Part shown: in pieces, positions 1 to 5,344 of the stretch
Position numbering within the stretch: the first letter of the stretch is position 1
Layout of the letters: every line of letters begins with the position of its first letter
Position numbers and translations under genes: made by a program
Assembly: GCA_030840515.1 (NCBI GenBank)
Contig: JAVEEJ010000055.1
Coordinates: forward strand, 1 to 6,054
Reading direction: 5' to 3'
DNA length: 6,054 nucleotides
Source of the DNA: Frankiaceae bacterium
GTDB lineage: Bacteria > Actinomycetota > Actinomycetes > JAVEEJ01
Notes under the pieces: generated by a model
Database searches by the model: none
Seen by the model: the letters and a program-made list of their open reading frames with translations, nothing else
Told to the model about the DNA's origin: nothing

Positions 1-1
1 C

Positions 2-1807
2 GACTTCCCTGAAGGCGTCGAGGCCCCCGTCGAGTCGGTCGTGCACGGCAGCGCGCCGAACATCCTCGTCGCGTCCACGGCGCCGACGGACGGCTCGCCC
101 CCGGAGGTCTACCACTTCCACATCGCCGACGGCGGCTGGGATCCGCTGACACCCGCCGGCGTGACGACGCCGTTCCACGTCAGTGCCGACCTGCGCTACC
201 AGCCCACGTTCTACGGGGTTTCGGCTGCCGCGGTCTGGCGCTACTCGGGCGATGAGATCGAGCCCGGTCCACCGGCACCGCTGCCGATCGGTCCGGCGTT
301 CACCGACCCCGCGCAGCCGGATCCGGTCGTCGACATGACTCCTGGAGCGCTGACCGTTCAGCTCGGGCCCGGTCAGAGCCGGCAGGTGCACCTCGACCTG
401 TCCGTGCCGCCGCGTCCCCGTCGGGTTGACCTCTACTTCCTGCTCGACACGAGCAAGTCGATGGACGACGTCATCGCGCGGCTGCGCGACTCGCTCAACC
501 AGACGATCGCCACACTCCAGGCCGACGGCGTCGACCTGTGGGCTGGCCTCGGCATCTACAAGACCGAAGGGGACCCGCCGCGCTACCAGCGGATCCAGGA
601 CCTGCGGCCGGCGGGCCTACTCGCTGCGGCTCTCAAGAAAGTCAGCGCCACGGGTGGTGCGGGCAACGAGACGATGATGATCGCGCTCGAGCAGGCACTC
701 ACCGGCAAGGGTGAGCCCAATCAGGTCGCCCCGGTCGGTTCCCTGTGCGACGTGGCGCCGCAGAGCCAGGGATGCTCGATCGCCCCGGGCCAGCAGGCCG
801 ACTTCCGCAGCGGTTCGCTGCGGGTCGTCGTACACGCCACCGACTCACCCTTCCGCAACCCCAAGGGCACGCGGGAGAACAACGAGAAACCCCCTCGTCC
901 GGACATCCTCGGGCTGGCCCGCGACTACGCGGCGAGCGGCGTGCACGTGATCGGCATCGAGGGGAAGGCCGACAACGACCAGGAGCACGCGGCGCAGTAC
1001 GCCGACGCGCGACTCCTTGCACGGGGCACCTTGGCGCTCGCTGGACCTCGTGGCGCTGACTGCAACGGAGACGGGCAGCTCAGCGCCGTGCACAGCGAGA
1101 ACAACCCCGAGCTCGAAGAACCACACCAGGGCGAGCCCCTGGTGTGTCCGAGCACCGGTGCCGGCGCCGCGCCCATGATCTTGTCGCTGCTCCGCGCGCT
1201 GCCGACCGAGGGGTTCGTGCACACGGCGGTCAGCGACCCCAGCGGCTTCGCCACCGGCGGCGCCGCGGTGGACCGGCTCGACCTCGCCGCCCCGCACGCG
1301 CTGCACCGCGACCTCACCCTCACCTGCGGAGTCGGCACCCCGGGCACCGGGACGGTCACCGTCAGCGGGGGCGTCGACCAGGGCCCCCTGAGCCGGTCCG
1401 TCATCACCGTTGACTGCGCCAGCCTCCCCGTGACTCCGCGCCAGAACTTCCCGCCCGTCGTGCCGCCGCTGTTCCCCAACCCGGGGCTGCCGCCGGTCCC
1501 GGCGAACCCGCCGCCGGCCGCCCAGGTGCAGGGACAGGTGCAGGCGCAGTCCCAGGCACAGGCGCAGGGGGCCGCGGGTTACGTCGAGCAGGAGCAGGAG
1601 CAGCTGCAGTTCGTCGGCCAAGAGGCAGGCTTCATGCTGCCGGACGAGGACAAGGTGACTCAGCTCGCCATGAGCAGCCGCGACCAGGAAGAGCGCGTGG
1701 CGCGGGCGCTGCTGGGTGCCGCGCTGCTCGCGGCGTCCGTGGCCGGAGCGGTGGGCTACCGACGCCGGTTCGCCGCGCACCCCGCCGTACGCGTGTCCCG
1801 CGTCTGA
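2..1807 (+). CDS. Integrin-beta-like von Willebrand A domain surface protein, membrane-anchored (5' partial)
   Basis: The reading frame is open to the window edge, so the N-terminus, and presumably a signal peptide, lies upstream. The in-frame GTG at 41 is unlikely to be the true start. Residues below count from position 2. A VWA/betaI domain starts at about 145 with VDLYFLLDTSKSMDD; DTSKS (149-153) is the metal-binding MIDAS DxSxS. E223 in GGAGNETMM and D281 in VVVHATDSPF fall where integrin beta chains carry the other MIDAS acids. Just before it, a strand-rich segment ending LGPGQSRQVHLDLSVPP resembles the first half of the integrin hybrid domain, and residues of about 413-475 could be the second half. 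Six cysteines (249, 258, 354, 382, 442, 472) suggest an oxidising, extracellular location. A Pro-rich stretch, QxQ repeats, one membrane helix (570-586) and a basic tail (YRRR...) follow; there is no LPxTG. It likely binds a ligand or protein partner at the cell surface. The VWA call is firm; the integrin-like architecture is inferred from remembered family motifs. Confidence 0.85.
   Translation, partial: DFPEGVEAPVESVVHGSAPNILVASTAPTDGSPPEVYHFHIADGGWDPLTPAGVTTPFHVSADLRYQPTFYGVSAAAVWRYSGDEIEPGPPAPLPIGPAFTDPAQPDPVVDMTPGALTVQLGPGQSRQVHLDLSVPPRPRRVDLYFLLDTSKSMDDVIARLRDSLNQTIATLQADGVDLWAGLGIYKTEGDPPRYQRIQDLRPAGLLAAALKKVSATGGAGNETMMIALEQALTGKGEPNQVAPVGSLCDVAPQSQGCSIAPGQQADFRSGSLRVVVHATDSPFRNPKGTRENNEKPPRPDILGLARDYAASGVHVIGIEGKADNDQEHAAQYADARLLARGTLALAGPRGADCNGDGQLSAVHSENNPELEEPHQGEPLVCPSTGAGAAPMILSLLRALPTEGFVHTAVSDPSGFATGGAAVDRLDLAAPHALHRDLTLTCGVGTPGTGTVTVSGGVDQGPLSRSVITVDCASLPVTPRQNFPPVVPPLFPNPGLPPVPANPPPAAQVQGQVQAQSQAQAQGAAGYVEQEQEQLQFVGQEAGFMLPDEDKVTQLAMSSRDQEERVARALLGAALLAASVAGAVGYRRRFAAHPAVRVSRV
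1523..1570 (+). repeat. Four 12-base tandem units encoding QxQ[A/G]
   Basis: Four in-frame 12-base units begin with CAG: CAGGTGCAGGGA, CAGGTGCAGGCG, CAGTCCCAGGCA and CAGGCGCAGGGG. They encode QVQG, QVQA, QSQA and QAQG. The first two differ at only two bases; the others are more diverged. They lie between a Pro-rich segment and an EQEQEQLQ stretch, in what is probably an extended stalk lifting the VWA head away from the membrane helix. Such repeats can change copy number by slippage, but only one copy of the locus is visible here. Confidence 0.7.
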
Positions 1808-1812
1808 TGGTT

Positions 1813-1829
1813 CCGCCGCGGGCCGGCGG
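1813..1829 (+). other. Small GC hairpin between surface-protein gene and epimerase gene
   Basis: CCGCCG (1813-1818) is complementary to CGGCGG (1824-1829) across a 5-base loop. It lies in the 35-base gap between two same-strand genes. No T-run follows it, and in GC-rich DNA a 6-bp stem can arise by chance. It could slightly stabilise or attenuate a shared transcript, or do nothing. Confidence 0.25.
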
Positions 1830-1842
1830 GTAGGCGCGCCAG

Positions 1843-2862
1843 ATGGCCGCCGACTCCGAGAAGCTCACCGTCGCCGTGACCGGACCCACCGGCACGTTCG
1901 GGGCCGGACTGATGCCGCTGCTCGTCGCCGACCCGCGCGTGGAGCGGGTGGTAGGCGTGGCACGCCGTCCGTTCGATCCCGTCGAGCGCGGCTGGACGTC
2001 GATGACGTACCAGCAAGGCGACGTGCGCGACGCCGAGGCGTTGGCGACGGCGTTCACCGGTGCTGACGTGGTGGTTCACCTGGCCTTCCTCATCACGGGG
2101 ACCGCTGGCCGCGAAACGACGCGCGAGGTCAACGTCGAGGGCACGCTCAACGCCTTTCGGGCCGCGGCAGCCGCGGGTGCCAAGCGGTTCGTCTACGCAT
2201 CGTCGGTTGCGGCGTACGGCTTCCACCCCGACAACCCGGTAGGCATCCGCGAGGAGTGGCCGGTGCGTCCGGCCAAGAAGCTGTTCTACGCGCAGGAGAA
2301 GGCCGAGCTCGAGCAGCTGCTGGGCGACGAGGTCGCGGCACACCCCGGACTCGCGCTCTACGTCCTGCGGCCCTCGATCGTCGTCGGGCCGAACTTCATC
2401 GGCGGCAAGCAGTTGATGCCGAGCTGGCTGGGCGGGCTGGGCGTGGCCATCAACAGCTGGCTGGCCTCGCGTTCCGGTGTCGGCCGCCTGCCAGTCCCGG
2501 TGCCGGTTGTCGTCCCCGGCATCAGCCTGCAGCTGGTCCACGAGGCTGACGTGGGAGAGGCGCTGCTGCAGTGCGTCCTCGGTGCCGGTCCACCGGGCGC
2601 CTACAACATCGCGGGAGACGGGCTCGTCACGGTCGCGGAGCTCGCGCGCGAGCTCGGCGCCACCCCGATCGAGCTGCCGGAGTCAGTGACCCGCACGGCG
2701 GCACGGTGGGCTTCGCGCGCGCGCCTGCCCGCCTTCGCCGAGTGGGTCGAGGCGGCGAGCCACCCTGCGATCATGGACACGACCAAGGCGAAGGTTGAGC
2801 TGGGCTGGACCCCGCGCTACGACGCACTCGAGGCGCTGCGCGCGACCCTTACGGGTGAGTGA
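1843..2862 (+). CDS. NAD-dependent epimerase/dehydratase family protein (extended SDR)
   Basis: The 339-residue product is of normal length for a cytoplasmic extended short-chain dehydrogenase/reductase. The Rossmann nucleotide-binding motif is TGPTGTFG (T13 to G20, glycines at 14, 17 and 20). GDVRD (59-63) fits the acidic residue that contacts the adenine, and VVVHLAF (76-82) the strand-4 motif. The catalytic serine is at 120/121 in VYASSVAAYG, and the Tyr-x3-Lys pair is Y149/K153 in FYAQEK. RPSIVVGP (177-184) and VHEADVGEAL (232-241) are typical of the C-terminal substrate half, and GWTPRYDALEAL near the end is the usual SDR terminus. The substrate cannot be read from sequence; nucleotide sugars are common in the family, but other oxidoreductase, dehydratase or isomerase reactions are possible. 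The ATG at 1843 is preceded only by a weak GTAGG-like ribosome site. The 35-base gap to the surface-protein gene suggests co-transcription. No sugar-transferase gene is visible nearby. Confidence 0.92.
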   Translation: MAADSEKLTVAVTGPTGTFGAGLMPLLVADPRVERVVGVARRPFDPVERGWTSMTYQQGDVRDAEALATAFTGADVVVHLAFLITGTAGRETTREVNVEGTLNAFRAAAAAGAKRFVYASSVAAYGFHPDNPVGIREEWPVRPAKKLFYAQEKAELEQLLGDEVAAHPGLALYVLRPSIVVGPNFIGGKQLMPSWLGGLGVAINSWLASRSGVGRLPVPVPVVVPGISLQLVHEADVGEALLQCVLGAGPPGAYNIAGDGLVTVAELARELGATPIELPESVTRTAARWASRARLPAFAEWVEAASHPAIMDTTKAKVELGWTPRYDALEALRATLTGE

Positions 2863-2901
2863 GCGAGTACGACGCCGTCAGCAACCGCACGTCGTACTCG
2901 C
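2863..2901. terminator. Inverted repeat between convergent genes, putative bidirectional terminator
   Basis: GCGAGTACGACG (2863-2874) is matched perfectly by CGTCGTACTCGC (2890-2901), giving a 12-bp stem with a 15-base loop. It begins on the base after the epimerase TGA and ends 12 bases from the stop of the convergent secreted-protein gene. No T-run flanks either side, as is common for actinobacterial stem-loop terminators. Position and symmetry support termination from both directions. A protein-binding site is the alternative. Confidence 0.65.
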
Positions 2902-2910
2902 GGCTAGCCG
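2901..2910. repeat. 10-bp perfect palindrome CGGCTAGCCG beside the terminator stem
   Basis: CGGCTAGCCG is its own reverse complement. It shares base 2901 with the end of the 12-bp inverted repeat and stops three bases before the last codon of the minus-strand gene. It may add a second short stem to transcripts reading through, or be coincidental. Confidence 0.35.
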
Positions 2911-2913
2911 CTG

Positions 2914-4596
2914 CTACTTGTGCGCCGGACCGACCCACTCCGGGATCGGCGTGCTGGTCGCGGGGACGACCTCCGTGAAGTAGCGCAGCATCCAGTAAGG
3001 CGTGAGGTAGTCGATGCCGGGCTCGCGCCAGGTGGCCGGGGCTTGACCGTCGAGCTGGGTCGGCGGGCGCTGCCAGATGAAGTCGGACGGGGGGCGTACG
3101 GCGACGGGCAGCGGACCGGCCGCGCGTGGCTTGCCCTTCTCGCTGAGCGGCGGAGCGTCGGGCTGACCCGGGAACCAGGTCACGTCGCCGGCCGGGGTGG
3201 CGATGTCGTACTGGTCCTCCGGCACGCACACGATGGACTTGCCGCAGTACTGGCTGTTGTTCACCGCTGCGCCGGTCTCGATGGTGTTGCGGTAGTCGAC
3301 CCACTGGCGCAGGTGCGTGACCGCCGCATCCAGGCGCGGCTTCTCACCGGACATCGCGTAGGTGATGGCCTCGAAGTGAGCGTTGATGTCGTCTCGGGTG
3401 GTCTTGTCCATCACGGCCACGCCGTTGAGGATCAGCTCCCGCTCGGCACCGCTGGTGGTGCGCAGCAGGTTGAAAGCCGTGAGGTGGTGCAGGTTGAACT
3501 TGTAGTAGCCGTCGTTCGGCTGCGCGGAGTCGACCTCCATCGACGGGCCAAGCTCCGGACCCTGGTTGGCGAACTCCTCGGCCCACACGCCGTCCCACTT
3601 CGCCTTGGTGACCGCGTCGCCGACGAGATCGACCACGTGGCGAACCGCATTGGTCAAGTTGAGCCGCGCCATCGGCACGTAGACGAACAGCGGCGAGATG
3701 GCGCCGTCGAAGTCGTGCTGCGGCGAGACGTAGCCCCACGGCCGCGGGTAGTTCCAGCCGTACTTGAGCAGGAAGTCGCCCATCTTCACGAGGTCGTCGC
3801 GAAGCATGGTGCGCATCGCGGGGTCGTCGGTGGAGACGAGGTCGAAGGCGGTCAGCATCCCGAACGTGGTGCCGGCATAGGTGTCGCGGCTCGGTGACGC
3901 CTCACACCAGTAGTCCTTGCCGTCCTCCCACTTGAAGGGCCCGACGACGCGGTCGTCCGCACCGTTGTCGTGGATGCCGAGCGGGTCGCCGACGGTGGTG
4001 CAGGCGCGCATCAGCATGCCGGGCTCGCCCTTGATGACGCCGCCGCCGAAGTCGACCGGGTGCTTGCTGTTGCCGGGGTCGACGGTCGGGGGAACCTTGG
4101 TCGTGGTCTGCCAGGCCGCGGCGATGTTCACGTTGCGGTGGAAGGCGGCCACCATTTGGCGCGCGCGGCCCAGCGCCTGGTCGCGCTGCGCGGTCCAGAA
4201 GGCCTCCAGCTGGGCGCGCTCGGCGTCGCTGAGCCCGTCGTGCTTCGTCGCGTCGCTGTGCTTGACCAGGTCGGCGAGCTTGGCCTTCGCGGTCGCGTAG
4301 CGGAAGGACTCGCCACCCAGGTAGACGCCGGTCCACAGGCCGCTGTCGCCGTAGCCGCCCGCTCCGGTGATGTCACCGGGGAGCTTCTCGGCCGTCGCGT
4401 AGTTCATCGCGACCATGAAGCCCTGGTGCAGGTGGTCGGTGCCGTTGGCCTCGAGCTCGAGGGCGGTGCTCAGGTCGGCGCCGCAGGCGAGCGGACCAGG
4501 ACAGGGCTCGTACGCCGTCCCGGTCTTGGCCGAGCTGGCCGGAGCCACGGCGACGAGTACGGCGACGGCGGTGCCGGCCAGCAGGGCGCGCTTCAT
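2914..4596 (-). CDS. Secreted protein of unknown function, possible alpha/alpha-barrel (six-hairpin) fold
   Basis: I do not recognise a named family. The 560-residue product begins MKR, then a hydrophobic core (residues 4-20) and a likely Sec signal-peptidase site after ASSA (about residue 23). There is no lipobox cysteine at the cleavage site and no second membrane segment, so it is probably released or loosely wall-associated. Six cysteines (32, 38, 199, 231, 451, 457) are compatible with three disulfides. Aromatic-rich helical patterns recur: GYGDSGLWTG (81-90) then SFRYATAKAKLADLV, SPSRDTYAGTTFGM (234-247), KYGWNYPRPWGY (278-289), YKFNLHHLTAFNLLRT (365-380) and LTPYWMLRYF (531-540). Spaced helical pairs of this kind resemble alpha/alpha-toroid glycosidases and epimerases. 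D84 and D238 are the most catalytic-looking acids, but activity is not established. The ATG at 4596 is chosen because the signal peptide begins there; no Shine-Dalgarno precedes it, which fits the leaderless promoter candidate upstream. The gene stands alone, convergent with the epimerase and divergent from the sigma factor. Confidence 0.88.
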   Translation of the reverse strand: MKRALLAGTAVAVLVAVAPASSAKTGTAYEPCPGPLACGADLSTALELEANGTDHLHQGFMVAMNYATAEKLPGDITGAGGYGDSGLWTGVYLGGESFRYATAKAKLADLVKHSDATKHDGLSDAERAQLEAFWTAQRDQALGRARQMVAAFHRNVNIAAAWQTTTKVPPTVDPGNSKHPVDFGGGVIKGEPGMLMRACTTVGDPLGIHDNGADDRVVGPFKWEDGKDYWCEASPSRDTYAGTTFGMLTAFDLVSTDDPAMRTMLRDDLVKMGDFLLKYGWNYPRPWGYVSPQHDFDGAISPLFVYVPMARLNLTNAVRHVVDLVGDAVTKAKWDGVWAEEFANQGPELGPSMEVDSAQPNDGYYKFNLHHLTAFNLLRTTSGAERELILNGVAVMDKTTRDDINAHFEAITYAMSGEKPRLDAAVTHLRQWVDYRNTIETGAAVNNSQYCGKSIVCVPEDQYDIATPAGDVTWFPGQPDAPPLSEKGKPRAAGPLPVAVRPPSDFIWQRPPTQLDGQAPATWREPGIDYLTPYWMLRYFTEVVPATSTPIPEWVGPAHK

Positions 4597-4631
4597 GACA
4601 CGAATGTAGGGGTCTCATACAAACCCGGCAA
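4597..4631 (-). promoter_or_regulatory. Candidate leaderless promoter of the secreted-protein gene
   Basis: Read on the minus strand, TTGCCG (4631-4626) is followed by a 17-base spacer, then TACATT (4608-4603), then six bases and the ATG. TTGCCG matches four of six bases of the TTGACA -35 consensus, and TACATT fits the TAnnnT -10 pattern. The start point expected seven bases past the -10 is the A of the ATG itself. Together with the lack of a ribosome-binding site, this fits the leaderless transcripts common in Actinobacteria. An alternative -10, TATGAG (4620-4615), would give a roughly 10-base leader. Confidence 0.5.
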
Positions 4632-4733
4632 GGGGCTCATCGTCGGCAGGGGCACAGCCCTTCAACGACGGCCCGGCGTGGGCGTCGCGGGTTGGTCCAC
4701 CCGGGGCGAGCCCAACAGTGGCGAAATCAGTGC

Positions 4734-4758
4734 GAACCTTCGGTCCGCGTGGGTCGTC
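4734..4758 (+). promoter_or_regulatory. Candidate ECF-type promoter of the sigma factor operon
   Basis: GAAC (4734-4737) and CGTC (4755-4758) are separated by 17 bases. This matches the general ECF pattern of an AAC-containing -35 and a CGT-containing -10. Transcription would start near 4765, leaving a leader of about 25 bases that holds the ribosome site for the ATG at 4790. If correct, the sigma factor may drive its own operon. Short motifs like this occur by chance, and no second copy is seen in the window. Confidence 0.4.
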
Positions 4759-4777
4759 GTTGGGCAAATGGATCACC

Positions 4778-4786
4778 AGAGGGGGG
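4778..4786 (+). promoter_or_regulatory. Ribosome binding site deciding the sigma factor start
   Basis: The purine run AGAGGGGGG contains GAGG (4779-4782) seven bases before the ATG at 4790. It is the only good Shine-Dalgarno candidate in the region. It favours this ATG over the in-frame GTG at 4718, which has none and would sit upstream of the candidate promoter. Confidence 0.65.
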
Positions 4787-4789
4787 ACG

Positions 4790-5344
4790 ATGACCGACCT
4801 CGGCTTGGCGGTGTCGGTGCCCGCCGACGCTAGCTCTGCCGAGACCCGGCATCCCGCGATGCGCTCGGCGTCCGCCGAGCGGAGCACCGAGTTCGCGGCC
4901 TTGTACGACGCCACCTTTCGGGAGCTGTCCGGCTACTGCGCAGCCTTGCTGCAGGACGACCACCTCGCCGCGGACGTCGCTCAGGAGGCCTTCGTGCGGC
5001 TCTACTCGCGGTGGCGCACGGTCCGTCAGCCGCGCGGCTTCCTCTTCGTGGCGGCGACCAACATCATCCGCGACGAGTGGCGCCGCCGGGGGCGTGCCCG
5101 CACCTTCCTCGACGCCTCGGGTCCGCTGGTCGCCGAGGCCGCTCCCGCCTCGGACCTGACCGCGCTGGACGACGCGATCCTGCGCCTGCCCAAGCGGGAG
5201 CGGGAGGTGGTCGTGCTGCACCTGATCGCCGACCTTCCGCTCGCCGAGGTGGCCCGCCTGACCCACACGCCGCTCGGCACGACCAAGCGCCGGCTCTTCG
5301 ACGCGCGCAGACGGCTGCGACACGACTGGACGGACGAGACATGA
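4790..5344 (+). CDS. ECF-family (sigma-70 group 4) RNA polymerase sigma factor
   Basis: The 184-residue product has the normal ECF size and two-domain plan. It redirects RNA polymerase to a specific promoter set, usually in response to an envelope or environmental signal. Region 2 covers about 35-101: FAALYDATFRELSGYC, the DDHLAADVAQEAFVRLY core-binding segment and FLFVAATNIIRDEWRRR for -10 recognition. Region 4 covers about 124-178: LDDAILRLPKREREVVVLHL, then the helix-turn-helix LPLAEVARLTHTPLGTTKRRL that reads the -35 element. No extra C-terminal domain is present. A GTG at 4718 would add 24 residues, but the ATG at 4790 has the ribosome site and gives a normal N-terminus. The TGA overlaps the ATG of the next gene (ATGA), so the two products are probably made by coupled translation. 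The ECF subgroup cannot be assigned by eye. Confidence 0.95.
   Translation: MTDLGLAVSVPADASSAETRHPAMRSASAERSTEFAALYDATFRELSGYCAALLQDDHLAADVAQEAFVRLYSRWRTVRQPRGFLFVAATNIIRDEWRRRGRARTFLDASGPLVAEAAPASDLTALDDAILRLPKREREVVVLHLIADLPLAEVARLTHTPLGTTKRRLFDARRRLRHDWTDET

Noticed and set aside
41..43. GTG as the start of the first gene
   Set aside because: The frame is open to the window edge with coding-like composition, the upstream bases hold no ribosome site, and no signal peptide follows the GTG although the protein is clearly exported. The start lies outside the window.
1058..1093. Full EF-hand or dockerin repeat in the surface protein
   Set aside because: Only the DxNxDG start is present. Position 12 is His instead of Glu, and no second copy is seen, so it is reported only as a calcium-like loop.
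1523..1570. CRISPR or mobile-element repeat
   Set aside because: The 12-base units are in-frame, contiguous and code for a QxQ stalk. There are no spacers, terminal inverted repeats or transposase.
845..1780. Long minus-strand open frame (311 codons) opposite the surface-protein gene
   Set aside because: It is the antisense shadow of a well-supported gene in GC-rich DNA. Its translation is Arg/Gly/Leu-rich low complexity without domain motifs.
2920..3897. Long plus-strand open frame (325 codons) opposite the secreted-protein gene
   Set aside because: The minus-strand frame has a signal peptide, paired cysteines and structured motifs. This one is Arg/Val/Gly-rich with no recognisable domain.
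4718..4789. 24-residue N-terminal extension of the sigma factor from the GTG
   Set aside because: There is no ribosome site at 4718, while AGAGGGGGG precedes the ATG at 4790. The extension also covers the candidate promoter.
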